A stretch of 64,000 nt of DNA. Origin: Amorphophallus konjac. Lineage: Eukaryota > Streptophyta > Magnoliopsida > Alismatales > Araceae. Of this stretch, positions 23,744-35,444 are shown piece by piece. The stretch lies in the NCBI GenBank assembly GCA_022559845.1, contig CM040125.1, forward strand, positions 329,785,829 to 329,849,828. Direction: 5' to 3'. Position 1 is the first letter of the stretch, and every line of letters begins with the position of its first letter. The position numbers and the translations under genes are program-made. The notes beneath the pieces were generated by a model that saw only the letters and a program-made list of their open reading frames with translations, made no database searches and was not told where the DNA came from.

Positions 23744-24848
23744 TGTTGGTCGATGATAAGCAGATCTAGAGGGGAGGGGTGAATAGATCAGCCCCTTTTT
23801 GCCCTTCTTTGCGAAAATAAAAATGAAGACTAAAACAGTAGATAAAGATGCAACTATTAGTTAATATCTGAGAAGCTAGATGCACACAGGATGCCTGGAA
23901 ATGGTCCTATCAAGCTTCTACCGCTGGAACAAACGAGAAGATAAACCACAAGACAAGATCTTTAAGGTGGTTCAGTCTCAATCTAGAGACCTACGTCCAC
24001 CCCTCACACAACACAGTGAGGCTTCACTAGTGCCAATGCACTACAGCTGATTCACAGCTTCTAACTGAGAGATACACTCTCACACTCCGCTGTCACACAG
24101 CTTGTGGGATCACAACCCAAACCACACAGATAGGCGACCACGCCTTCTGTCTTCCTACACGCAGGTAGGGATCTAATGATATGAAGTTTGTTTAGAAGAA
24201 AAGCAAACTAAAGGTGAAATGGCCAGACAGAGTATCGTAATGAAAGCACTATGACAAAGAAGTCTCCTGTCTGGGAATGAGCTTGAAAGAGCCTTGGCTT
24301 TCTTCCTCTTGTTGACTCTTCATAGCAGCCATGGAAGAGTTCTTTTCGTCGTGCGGAAGAGAAAATGTCTTCTTCTAGGTTCACTCACACCGGTAGCATC
24401 AGGACGAAGAGTAGCTTGGACAGCAAGCTTTCCTCTTCTTCATTTTCTCCTCAGCACTCTTCTCAGCTCACTTCTTCTCTTCTTAGCTTTCGAACTGGAG
24501 CTCATGCTCCTTATATATATTGGTGTCCTAGGGCGATACCAACGTTGTCCACTTTTCAAGCAACACCCAGAATGTCACATCCACATTATTTGATCTGCTT
24601 TCACTTGCACAGTTGACTCCATCCTTGTCAAGTCTGCAGGAATGTGGGTAGGTAGGAGACCATAGCAGCGAAGGTACAATTTCCTTCAGAAAATATCTCT
24701 GCCAAATCACAGTCTTCTGACATCGACGCAATCTGACAGCTTTTTCCAGAGCAAACGGATCCTCTGGATTAAGTTTCGGATCTTGAAATCAGCTTCCGTC
24801 AGATTCAGATCCATTCTGGATGAACATAGTGTGTCAACACTTTCCTGG
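23744..24848 (-). repeat. SIRE1 3' LTR, distal part
   Basis: Minus-strand LTR end '...CCAACA' at 23744. It continues to the Y insertion site CCTGG (24844-24848). A minus-strand TATATATAAGG lies at about 24512-24522. It matches 60457-61047 and 62483-63587 at about 95% by eye. The remaining part is at 49761-50415; full length is about 1755 bp. Confidence 0.9.
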
Positions 24849-26258
24849 TGTAGACACCCGTTTTTGATCGATAAGTTGAGCATTTTCTTTGTTCTCCTAG
24901 TTAATGCCCCAATTGATCCATAATTGGTTGATTTTCTAGGATAGCTCCCTATTCTTGGCCCTACAATTCAATCTCCGTACCTTGGATCTCATCTCAAATT
25001 TGGCATTCTCACGCTACTCACTCACATTACTTTCTTATTCATAGCACATTATGGACCTAATTGAATGATCATTTGAACATTCGTTATTTCTTGATATTTG
25101 ATCTTTATAGCATCCACTTTGGATGTTATTCATACTTAATAGTTGATTGAATGGCCGTCCAATGGGTATTTATTCTTTTTCTAATCATCTGATGAGCCCA
25201 TAATTGTCGCGCTATATCGTCATAGCGCGTTCATGAAGAACGCGCTATACGATTGTAGCACGTTCTCAGTCAGAAACCCAGTCCGACACGGACTCCCCTT
25301 TTTTTGATTTAGGTCCCTATTTTGGTAAGTTTCCAATCATATGCCGTTCAAAGGAAGGTTCCTAATCCTAATAGGAGTCTTTCCCCCTCATTAATCGGCA
25401 AGATTGCCTTGATTTGAGCCACCAAGTCATTAGTTTGAATCGAACTCCGACCTAGGGTTCGTTCTTGATCCTTCTCCTATAAATTGGACCCTTGGCCATC
25501 GTTCTTAGGAGATGCAACTCGAGATCTTGACGAGGAGGAGGCTGCTCTTCGTTCCAAATCAATAACTCCTCGTTCCTCACACATCCAAGGGAGTATTTTG
25601 GGGCTTATTATGTTCTTCCATGTTCTTAGTTTTCCTCCCCAAAATTCATTTATTTCAATCCTCGCATAACACTGCATATTGATCTCAAAAACACTTCTTT
25701 TGAAAAATACATGCATTCACACACACACCAAACCTATTTTTGGCCCTTCCATAGGGGTTTAAAAACCACCAAACCCCCAGGTAATCGAGCCCTTCTTTTA
25801 CATGCTTTTGATTAAGAATAGGGGCAGATTCTACTAAAATCTCGATCTAATTGGCCTTCTGTTTGTTGTTTATGATTGTTTGCAGGCAGTAGAAGATTGA
25901 TACGTGGAGCCCTTGCACCTTGGCCCGCCTTGGAGCAAGGAAGAAACGAATCCAATTCATCCCGCTTTTTATCTGATATCGCGCTATACGAACATAGCGC
26001 GATCTTGAGAAGGCGCTAGGACGATATAGAGCGTTAATCCCCAGGCCAGCTCTTGGCCTCTTGAATTTCTGAGGTATGTAACATGCCCTTATTTTGATCT
26101 TCATATTATTTGGCATGTTGTTGGCCTCAGTGGCGATCACGGATTTTAATTATTACATGTGACCCTCCCTCTTTTATCATTGATTTTGGTTCTATATCTT
26201 GTCAAATCTTCACTTATTCAAATCATCAATCGGGGGAGGTCTAATTCCATAATCTACA
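24849..26258 (+). repeat. Y 5' LTR
   Basis: 1410 bp, TG...CA ends. TATA box TATAAAT at 25478-25484. Dyads CGCGCTAT-N6-ATAGCGCG at 25208-25229 and 25980-26001, with degenerate partners at 25241-25262 and 26012-26033, each pair about 10 nt apart. Confidence 0.92.
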
Positions 26259-26731
26259 AATTGGCGATCACGGTGGGACTCTTTGTGCCACCACGTTCGT
26301 TCTTTTGGTTGCCTGCTTGTCAATCCATCAAAGTGTGTGTGATTATTTATCTTTTGGGGTCTTCCCCCCCTCTGTCAATGGTCGCGCTATACATCCATAG
26401 CGCGTTCTATTAGATCGCGCTATGGACATATAGCGCGTTAATCACCCGAGGGTATTTTACTCACACCTTCTATCGGGGTTCTAATTGTCATCTTCTCTGG
26501 TTGCATCTTGTACATTTCCTGTTGTGTATTCATTTTTTTTATATATTTTCTTTTTATTTGCTAGTGCTAGTTTAGATATTCTTGCATAACATAGCATTCA
26601 TCTTTGCATTTGGTTTGGGAGACCTCCTCTCCCCACACTTTTAGAAGATCTTACACCCCCTTGGTGAAGGAAGGACCCTCCATTGAGCATTCCGTCTCAT
26701 TGGACCGGAAATTCCTAAACCAAGCCCCCGT
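26259..26731 (+). promoter_or_regulatory. Y primer binding site and first part of the leader
   Basis: 'attggcgatcacggtggga' follows the LTR and resembles the Tat/Ogre PBS type (TTGGCGA...GGGGA); the tRNA is not certain. Two exact dyads lie at 26383-26404 and 26416-26437. The leader resumes after SIRE2 at 38572. No ORF. Confidence 0.65.
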
Positions 26732-27303
26732 TGTTGGTTTATTCCAACGTTTATTTCCAGCGTCTCCTTGTATTTGGTGTGTACCATGTGGGGTATGGGA
26801 CCCACGTGGGACCATCGGTGCTTGGCAGGCCAACCCGCCGCATGGATTATGGGGTCCATGTGCGAAGCCCCTCATGCCCGCCCACAGCACGTCATAGACG
26901 TGGGGCTCTGCATGTCATAAGGAAATACGGTCTAACCTTCGCTACCAGCTCGAGCTTTTAGCGCAACGGTAGGGGCTTGATCCTGTAAACTGGTATCAGA
27001 GCGAGGTCGCGGGTTCAAATCCCAGGTGCCGCTGGGGGGGAGATTGTTGGTTTAATCCAACGTTTATTTCCAGCGTCTCCTTGTATTTGGTGTGTACCAT
27101 GTGGGGTATGGGACCCACGTGGGACCATCGGTGCTTGGCAGCCCAACCCGCCGCATGGATTATGGGGTCCATGTGCGAAGCCCCTCATGCCCGCCCACAG
27201 CACGTCATAGACGTGGGGCTCTGCGCTGTCATAAGGAAATACGGTCTAACCTTCGCTACCAGCTCGAGCTTTTGCGCAACGGTAGGGGCTTGATCCTGTA
27301 AAC
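26732..27303 (+). mobile_element. TRIM element (miniature LTR retrotransposon)
   Basis: Two LTRs of about 259 bp (26732-26990 and 27045-27303), about 98% identical by eye, starting TGTTGG and ending TGTAAAC. The internal region is only 54 bp: PBS TGGTATCAGAGC directly after the first LTR, a G-run, then the second LTR. It has no coding capacity, so it must be moved by proteins of other elements. The LTR end plus internal region looks tRNA-like: A-box-like TAGCGCAACGG at about 26959-26969 and B-box-like GGTTCAAATCC at 27011-27021. No matching TSD flanks it on the right. Confidence 0.85.
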
Positions 27304-27311
27304 AATAAGAT

Positions 27312-27638
27312 GAATGAAAAATTGATGAAAAAACTTGAATGTGTTAGCTCTGAATTGGATATTGTGAAATCCGAAAATGAATGCCTTAAGAAACAATGTG
27401 AAAAACTTCAGGCTCAAACAAAATGCTTTGATAATTCTGCTTGCAATGAATGTGCATTCTTGAAAGAATTGATTGAAGATTTAGACTCTAATGATAATAT
27501 ACAGAAGAAACTAATCACTTCCTTGAAGGAAGAAAATGATTCACTACTGAGTCAGAAGAAGGAAACCGATAAATTACAAGATAAGCTGATTGAAGAAAAC
27601 CTTCATCTGAAGGAACAAAACAAAAAGCTAATGGTTCT
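27312..27638 (+). pseudogene. Inverted 327-bp fragment of SIRE2 gag
   Basis: Nearly identical (one substitution seen) to the reverse complement of 34359-34685 in the SIRE2 gag coiled coil (KLECVSSELDIVKSENECL...). It is oriented opposite to SIRE2. It lies between the TRIM and the left SIRE2 LTR, and 26 bp of unmatched sequence follow. Probably a by-product of template switching or filler-DNA repair. Confidence 0.88.
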
Positions 27639-27663
27639 GATGTACGTGAATCAAGCCCCTACC

Positions 27664-30600
27664 GTTAGGTTCAGTGCAGTATTCAGAGGGGGGGGGGGTG
27701 AATGAAAATAACTCGTTTAAAAAACTTTCACCCAATTGAAAACTAGAATACTAACAAGACTTTCACTCAATATAAAATTTCGCCCAAACTAGAACTATGA
27801 TGCTAACTAGACAGATTTACCAAATCTGAAAGCTAGTCAACTATTCAGTTCTACCAGTTAGCAAACACATGGAGCGCCCCTATGCATTCATCTAGCGGAA
27901 GCACAAATGAACAAATCAAGCCACAATGCACAAGGGGTTTTTAGGTGGTTCGGTCCTCCAGACCTACATCCACCCCACACTCAAACCGAGTGTGGCTTCC
28001 ACTAGCTCACGCTAGAAACAGCAGACTCAGTCTGCAACAAGTGCTGCCACACAGCTTGACCAGGGGAACACCCTCCCCTCTTCCTCCCAACCGGAGGGAA
28101 CCACTAGTGACACCAGTCACTAGCAAACCAGAGACACACGGTCTCTCTTCCTCTGAAGCCCAGAGGGAAGCACAACCGGAGATAAATCTCCCTTCCTCCA
28201 ACCCGGAGGGAAACAACCGATGACACCCTGTCAAAGGCAACCAGAGACGCAAGTCTCTCTTCCTCCACACCGGAGGGTACCAACCACAAGTAGCACCCAG
28301 CTACTTGCAAACCGAAGACACAAAGTCTCCCTTCTCCTGAGCCCACAGGAGGAACCCCGACCTCTCTACAGAGGATCAGAAATACAGTAAATGGATAAAA
28401 ACAAAAACGAAACCAGCAACAGAAAGCTGAAAAGATAAAAACAAATGTGGCTCTCGCAGGAGCTGGCTGGCCTGGATTTGATCCACGGTTCAGCAGGAAC
28501 AGATCTTCTGTTGAAGCTTCTATCACTCTAGCTCTCTCTTCTTCTCTATTCTTCTTCCTCTTCTTCTCTTCACACTCTGCTATCTCGATCTCTTACTCAA
28601 TCTCTCTTTCTTTCTCTTTCTCACTCTCTTTCTCTTCTTCTTTTCTTTTTCTTCTTCTCTGTCTGGATCGTGGCTCTCTGTATAGAGTTTTCTTCTCGCC
28701 AACTCGATCACCTTCATCTGTGGACGAAGGTCTCATATATATAGCAGCAGCAGCATCATCAGCCACGACGTGTGACCTCCACATTTCCAGCCCTAATTAT
28801 TAGGACCACGTGGCAGTCTCTCAGTAGGCTTCATTCCAGCCTCGGATCACGTGCCCTCCTTAAGCTTCACGATCAAAGCACCTGTAAAACAGAGTATCGG
28901 ATAAGTCATCAGTTTAAAGAACAACTCTGTATAGACTTATCAGAAGAACAGCGTTTTAGAAGAAACCTGGACGAGGTTAGAACGAAACAACACGAGCTAA
29001 CAAACGGCAACAACACGGAGACAACATGAAGACAGAATAAGGAAACGACACGAAGTGAAATGACAAAAACCGTCACGAGTTGAAAACAACACGAAGACGA
29101 ACACAGAAGTTGACACGGGGTTGAACAAGTAGACGTAAAAGATGACACGAGATTCACTGGGAAACGACACGAGGTGGTATACAGAAAGCAACACGAGGTG
29201 CTGCAATGTTCTGCACGCAGTGGAACAAAAACGACACGAAGACACAGAAACAACAGTAACCGACACGAAGTAAGTACGACACCAAGACGAGGTTGACACG
29301 AAATGAAAACAACACGAAGTGAAGTTGACACGAAGTGAAAACAACACGAAGATGAAACACAAGGGAAACAACACGAAGTCAAAGAAACAACAGTAACCGA
29401 CACGAAGTACATGAGAGGAAAAATGACACGAAGTCATGAAAATAGAAAAGTAATTTGACACGAAGTCAAAATGACAAGAAGTAAAACGACACGACGTCGT
29501 GAACAGAAATCAACACGAAGTGTGATTTCAACATAAGAAAGACACGGACTGATAACGACACGAAGTCGAAACAGTATCTGACACGGGGTAACACTACACG
29601 AGGTAAGACGACACGAAGACGAAATACAAAGAGACGACACGAAGTGAAGTTGACACGAAGTGAAAACAACACTAAGTGAAAAACAACATTAAGTGAAACA
29701 GTAATCGACACGAAGTGAAAACAACACGATGACAGTGAGAACAACACGAGGTGAAACGACACGAGGTGTAGAAAACCAAGAATCGACACGAAGTGTGGTC
29801 AAGGCGAGAAAGACACTAAGTCAAAAACGAAAGACCAACACTAAGACAGAAACATAAAAATAACACGGAGACGTAGACACTAAAACAACACGAAGATGAA
29901 AACAAGGGAAACGACACGAAGTCTAACCTCATACAAGCTTTCCTGTCACGTATGGAAATCAACACGAAGTGTTGTAAGCTCATACGACACGAGATCTTTT
30001 CGTGTTGGTGAGGGGAAACAACACGAAAACTCAAGTACAGAAACAGCACGAAGATGATGTACAATCTGATGTACAGACATGAAGAACAGTTCAAAGTATA
30101 GACTTCACGCTGTACAGACTTGGAAGACCAGTGTTGATTGTACTTGACGATGTAAACACTTAGCCTATGCAGACCAATGTACAGACTTTGGCGAAGCAAA
30201 AGGCTGTATAGACTTGGAGACCCAAAGCCATTGTATAGACTTTGTCTAAGACAAGGCATGAGCTGACGTTGTATATACTTAGCCAATGCAAACCAGTCCG
30301 ATGTATAGACTTTAAGGAAATGCATGCTACAGTGTAATGTCTAGACTTGCGATGTGTTCGCCAAATGCACACTACAGTCCAATGTATGGACTTAGACGAA
30401 TGATGCATGAGACGCTCAATGTATCGACTTTATGTTATTGTGCAGTGAATAGACTTAGGGCATAAACCCCACGAAGCACTGTATAGACTATGCACATAAC
30501 ATAAGTCTAACATAAACAATATATCAGTTGTACCAGTCACAGTCATGATGCAATCATCAAGGCACAATGTCATGAAAACACTATATCATTGCTATCATCA

Positions 30601-30784
30601 AAATACAATATCAATCATCAAAACCACAGCAATGAATGAATGCTTTATGCATCAGTTTAACATGTAACAAGACTGAACATCAAATATGTTAATCTAAACT
30701 GAGCAGCAAGATGACTGAACATTTGATTAACTCACATCAACAACCAATCATCAAAACCATCATCAAAACCACAGGGGCACAACA
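27664..30784 (-). repeat. SIRE2 3' LTR
   Basis: Starts (minus) TGTTGTGCCCC at 30784. Its other end lacks the terminal base(s) at 27663-27664. Contains a minus-strand TATATATATG at about 28733-28746, a long pyrimidine tract on the plus strand (28580-28662), the CACGAAG array (29040-30055) and the GTATAGACTT array (about 30095-30490). Long minus-strand open frames here are products of the repeats, not genes. Confidence 0.9.
29040..30490. repeat. CACGAAG and GTATAGACTT motif arrays, SIRE2 3' LTR
   Basis: About 20 exact CACGAAG within 1 kb, mostly as GACACGAAGTG or AACACGAAGTG, plus about a dozen one-base variants (CACGAGG, CACGGAG). Spacing is irregular (15-60 bp). Some units are palindromic, for example CACGACGTCGTG at about 29487-29498. 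About 13 GTATAGACTT-like units then follow (30097-30490). Confidence 0.9.
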
Positions 30785-30802
30785 ATCTCCCCCTTTTTGA
30801 TG
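30785..30802 (-). promoter_or_regulatory. SIRE2 polypurine tract
   Basis: Minus strand CATCAAAAAGGGGGAGAT, immediately before the LTR start TGTTGTG; the classic SIRE PPT. Confidence 0.9.
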
Positions 30803-33235
30803 ATGGCAACACTTTCAATACATTGAGTCATTCTGATGATGTGAGGCATTCTGAGGCATTCTGAAGACTCAAATTATTCTCCCCCTTTGACTTCATCAAA
30901 AAGAAAAATAATTTGAGAAATTATAGCATGTATAAGAGTTCAGTCAAGTTCTCCCCCTAAATAAAAGCTCCCCCTTTGAGAAGGAAAATGAACATGATTC
31001 AGCATGACAAGGAATGCTCCCCCTGAAGAGATGCCAATTGATATGCAAGTGATACATGACATGGAAGCTCCCCCTCAATCAGTGGAATCTTATGAGATAT
31101 GAGAAGTTCAGGTCATTGAGCCAAGGACATGAGCAGAAGAAATTCAGTTAACAGATTTTTCAAGGATGCTCCAAACATAAGAAATTTTGCCAGATTTTCA
31201 AAGAGATATCAATCTCATAAATCTAAAGCATAAGTTTTCAAAGTCTTCTATCATAAGGGCTTATGAATGACATTTATTGAACATCATGGTTTAAACATGA
31301 TGTATGCAGAGTTTATCAATAAAATTCTGTAATGATATCTAAAACCATGGTTTAATAAAAATGAACCAAGCCCTCATATTTATCTTGATTATTCTCCCTT
31401 TGTCTTACACAATCAAATCTATTGACTTCTTTCAGAATTACATGTACTAGTATTGAAATCAAGCAATTATGAAGTCATATGATTTTGTCTAGGGTTGTAG
31501 CAATTTGATTTTGGCATCAATATTCAGATATTTCAATTTATTCAACAATTTTCCTTGCTACAAATTTTACGTGCTTTCTAGTTCAGTACACACCTTGTAA
31601 CTAGAGGATATACCTTGATCAGAGGCCAATATCCCTAAGCCCTTAGTGTGACTAACTGTCATGCCTTATGTAAATAGAGTTAGCATTTACACATCATGAC
31701 ACACTACAGCTCAATTTTTAATGAGTGAATTGTATTTCTCAGTGTGCATGCCATTGCTCTGCCTGATTTTCAATGAATTCTCATTTTACAGAGTTAACTA
31801 AGGCACCTCATGACACAGTCCTTTGGACTTGTGTTTCTCAGTGACCAATGTCATTGCTCTGACAGATATTACCCTTTAGACATTTAGAAACATTCATTTG
31901 CTTCAAAACAATATTAATCTCATGTACTTAACCAATTAAAGTTATGTATTCAAAAGTGCAGATTTCAGGAGTTTTCACAAGACATAGCATGAAACAGATG
32001 GTTAAGGTTTATTAAACATGCTTCAGATATTTTTAAGAGATTTTAAAGCCAAACTCATTGAATACATTAAACTTAAACCACATGAGTTATTTCAGTCATT
32101 CATAAAAACGTATAATAGAAGATTTCTAGTTCAAGATTTTCAGATTTATGATCGAGATAGCCCATTGAAATCTTCATGAAAGACTGATAGAATTCTGAAG
32201 CCAAATGATACCAATTGATAGGAGAATTACCAATTGTTAAGAGAGATTTTGAAGCATAAAGTTTTCAGAATATGATCAAGGTTTGTCAACAAAATCAATA
32301 AGAAAGGATATGCTATGAAATCTGACAAATGTATGCATTTGACAACCTATATGCAATGCATTGACTCCCCCTTACAATATGCATTTAAACATACATGCAA
32401 ATCACATATATGCACTTCAGATGAGTAGAGTTCAGAGGTATCAATTCAGACAATGCTGATGAGGAATGATTATGCAAACACAGAATTAACTTGCTATGCA
32501 ACATACTGTCCTATATGCAGACTATGCACCAAGGATACATTAAACAAGTATGCAATCAATTCAGGTTTATGCATCCAATTCATGAGCATTTTTATCCTTT
32601 TTCAGATTTTTCAACATATGATGCAGTTCACTGTTTTACATGAAGACTAGACCCATGGTACTAGGCGGAGGACTTGGTCCAAGGACCACCTCACACATGT
32701 CAGTAGCATCCAGACATACTCCATATGCCCTTCAACTTGTCCCATTTAATATACCATGATGATCATGTATGACAATGCAACATAAAGCAGTCCTTCATGC
32801 ATTGAACAGCATCATTGACACATGTAATGACAATCAGTCTATACACAATCAGTCCAAGTGTGCATTCAATAACAAGCATGCAATGCATTAACACAAAACA
32901 CATGCATGGACGCAGAGTCTGTATAGTGCATCAACCGTATATACTAAAGAAGCATTCAAATTCAGTTCAACATATAGTACGAGAAGAGCATCAGATATGC
33001 AGAGTTGAATTCAATAGCTGAGTCTGGAATGCAGACTGATCAACTAGACAAGAGAAGATCATACAACAAACAAGTAAATCAACATGGAATTCTCATTTTT
33101 CATACTCACAAGTTCAGATAATGAATTTAAAACAGATTTCAGAACTGACCTGAATTGAATCATGGGATTTTCTTTTTGAGTGCCTTGGTTGACCCCTTTT
33201 ATTTCTCCTTCCAAGGCACACCTGCAGCAAGTCAA
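30803..33235 (-). other. SIRE2 non-coding 3' region
   Basis: 2.4 kb between gag and PPT, A+T-rich, with no ORF above background and no RT, integrase or env similarity seen. It marks the deletion of pol. Short runs 'ctccccct' recur at 30950-31080. A segment near 32650-32700 ('catggtactaggcggagg') resembles SIRE1 54705-54725. Confidence 0.7.
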
Positions 33236-35296
33236 TCAAGTTGATCCTGCAGAGACCCAAGCAGTCTTGGGTCCTGCACTACCCCTATCAGGTTTCTTAG
33301 CAGGATAGTCATCAAATTCCATCAGATAGCAATTATTCATGGAATGACCAAGCCTTCCACAATATCTACATGACACCGCCGAATTAGCTGAAGTATGATG
33401 CCTATGTAGATGAGCATGAGTATTTCTTTGATTATCATGAAATTTTTTCTTTCCATAATCAGCTAGCCAACAGTTGGCAGCTTTGTGGCCTAGCTTACCA
33501 CATTCAGAACATGTAAAAATCTTTCTTTTATATGCAACTTTATTTCTTCCAAAGTCATTTTTCTTTGTAGGAAATTTAGCATATTTGAAATTCTCATTCC
33601 TACCCTGGATATGCCAACAGTCTTTGACTGTGTGGCCATGCTTTCTACAATGAGAACATTGAAGGGAGTTTCTTCTAAACGACCCTGACCAGCATTGTGC
33701 AGCAACATGTCCTATTTTTCCACAGTTATAACAATCAATTTTCTTATCCCACGGGACATGCTTTCTAGCCTGATTGTTTTGAGCAGCTGCTAGGTCATCC
33801 TTTTCCATCAAATTACAATCATGCATCAAATGTCCGTGTTTGTGACAGTAGTGACAGATCATTTTCTTTCTAGATGTATGCGAGTGTGGGTGAGGACTGT
33901 GATCAATATGCATAGAGGAGTTCTTTCTATATGTTTTCTATTTTTCATTCTCTTTCTGATTTTTGTACTGAGGTGAAAATGAGGTAGAGGGCTTTTCTTG
34001 TTCTGAACTTTTAACGAAAACAGTCTTCAATTTTTCTCCAAAAGCCTTCTCAGCCTTCTTCATGTCTGGACTGTAACCCAGTCCCTCCTTCTGAAAATTC
34101 ACATTCGCACCAAGGAGCTTATTCAAATTGTCTCTTCCCTTAACAAATTTTGACAGGGAGTTTCTTAGATCTTCAATTTCTCTTTCCAAAGACACAATGT
34201 GGTCCTCACACAAAATAAGTTGATTTTGCAATTCATCATTCAGACTCTTCAGAGTCTCATTTTCTTGTGTCAATGTGAATTCAATACTCACTTCATTTTC
34301 TTTCAGAATAGAATTCCCTCTTTCAACTGTCAGCCATTTTTCAGAAAAAATAGTATTAAGAACCATTAGCTTTTTGTTTTGTTCCTTCAGATGAAGGTTT
34401 TCTTCAATCAGCTTATCTTGTAATTTATCGGTTTCCTTCTTCTGACTCAGTAGTGAATCATTTTCTTCCTTCAAGGAAGTGATTAGTTTCTTCTGTATAT
34501 TATCATTAGAGTCTAAATCTTCAATCAATTCTTTCAAGAATGCACATTCATTGCAAGCAGAATTATCAGAGCATTTTGTTTGAGCCTGAAGTTTTTCACA
34601 TTGTTTCTTAAGGCATTCATTTTCGGATTTCACAATATCCAATTCAGAGCTAACACATTCAAGTTTTTTCATCAATTTTTCATTCTGGTTTTTATGCATA
34701 TGGAAATCAGATAAATAGGCGTCATGAGATTTCTGCATATTTGAACAATTTTCACATTGTGGAGTAGAACTACTTCGATCACTTTTATTTTTCAATTTCT
34801 TGTATTGTTTTCTTAATTGTTCATGAGACTCGAACAACTCAGCGTATGCATTCTCCCAATCATCTAAAGAGAAGTTTTCGAAGATGTTTACCTCCTCATC
34901 ATTATCCTCTTCCTGATCATTTGAGCTTGCCTTGCCATTATCATCTTCTGGATTATGGCTGTCACTATAGTCTCCTCCATTTCTGACTAAGCACAGTCCA
35001 CCTTTTTCCTCATGTATGGCTTTCACTTGAGCCATGATTTCTTTTCCTGTTGAGCAACCTGCAATACAAGGAAACATGTCAATATTTACTGAGTCTCTCA
35101 GAATATTAAAGACTTCAGTATTCTCTTTAAACTTCCTCATGTCCCTCCTAGACCATCTGGCCTCATCCTGAGGCACTTTGTGTGGGCCCTTTGATATGAG
35201 ATTCCATAATTTAGGATTAATGGAACTCAGGTGAATGCCAATGCCGCCCAACCAACTGCTGTAATTTGAACCATCAAATATCACGAGAGAAGACAT
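33236..35296 (-). pseudogene. gag: SIRE2 gag with five CCHC zinc knuckles (one in-frame stop)
   Basis: Read from ATG 35296, in frame to the stop at 33236, about 687 codons with a single in-frame TAG at about 33935-33937. The N-terminus has the copia gag start (FDGSNYSSWLGGIGIHL). The UBN2 core seems internally deleted after residue about 95. An acidic stretch (DNGKASSNDQEEDNDEE) follows, then a long coiled coil (about residues 150-430). The C-terminal part has five perfect CX2CX4HX4C knuckles between about 33862 and 33325 (for example CHYCHKHGHLMHDC, CRYCGRLGHSMNNC). SIRE1 gag shows one. The knuckles would bind RNA for packaging. If the stop is read through, or if the two parts are made separately, the protein could still act; that is speculative. 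Confidence 0.85.
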
Positions 35297-35430
35297 TTAA
35301 ACAAACAATTTTAGAACAGTAGTTGTTCGATGAGAGATCCAAGCAGCAGGACAGACACACACACAGATAAGAAACTTCACACGATGGCAGGATCCCCTTC
35401 AGATCGTTGGATCTGTTGAGCTAGGAACCC

Positions 35431-35442
35431 GCTCTGATACCA
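35431..35442 (-). promoter_or_regulatory. SIRE2 primer binding site
   Basis: Minus-strand TGGTATCAGAGC, complementary to initiator tRNA-Met, 2 nt from the LTR end. 35297-35430 is a short leader. Confidence 0.93.
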
Positions 35443-35444
35443 AT

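Noticed and set aside
25208..25262. MicroRNA precursor from the paired CGCGCTAT dyads
   Set aside because: Stems are only 8 bp with 6-nt loops, too short for a plant miRNA precursor; the paired units could still form a longer weak fold, but nothing shows a 21-nt duplex.
26957..27030. Possible tRNA gene
   Set aside because: A- and B-box-like sequences are present but the arms do not fold into a standard cloverleaf; it is the LTR end plus PBS of the TRIM.
28447..28803. 118-codon plus-strand open frame in the SIRE2 LTR
   Set aside because: It runs through a pyrimidine tract (Ser/Phe/Leu run) and an LTR promoter; low complexity, no family.
29040..30055. CRISPR-like repeat array
   Set aside because: Units are 7-11 bp with irregular spacing and variable sequence, in a plant LTR; no cas genes.
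28909..30325. Long minus-strand open frames (up to 169 codons) rich in Ser/Cys/Val/Phe in the SIRE2 3' LTR, repeated at 36687-38115
   Set aside because: They are translations of the CACGAAG array (CTTCGTGTC on the minus strand); several overlapping frames are open at once and none has a domain.
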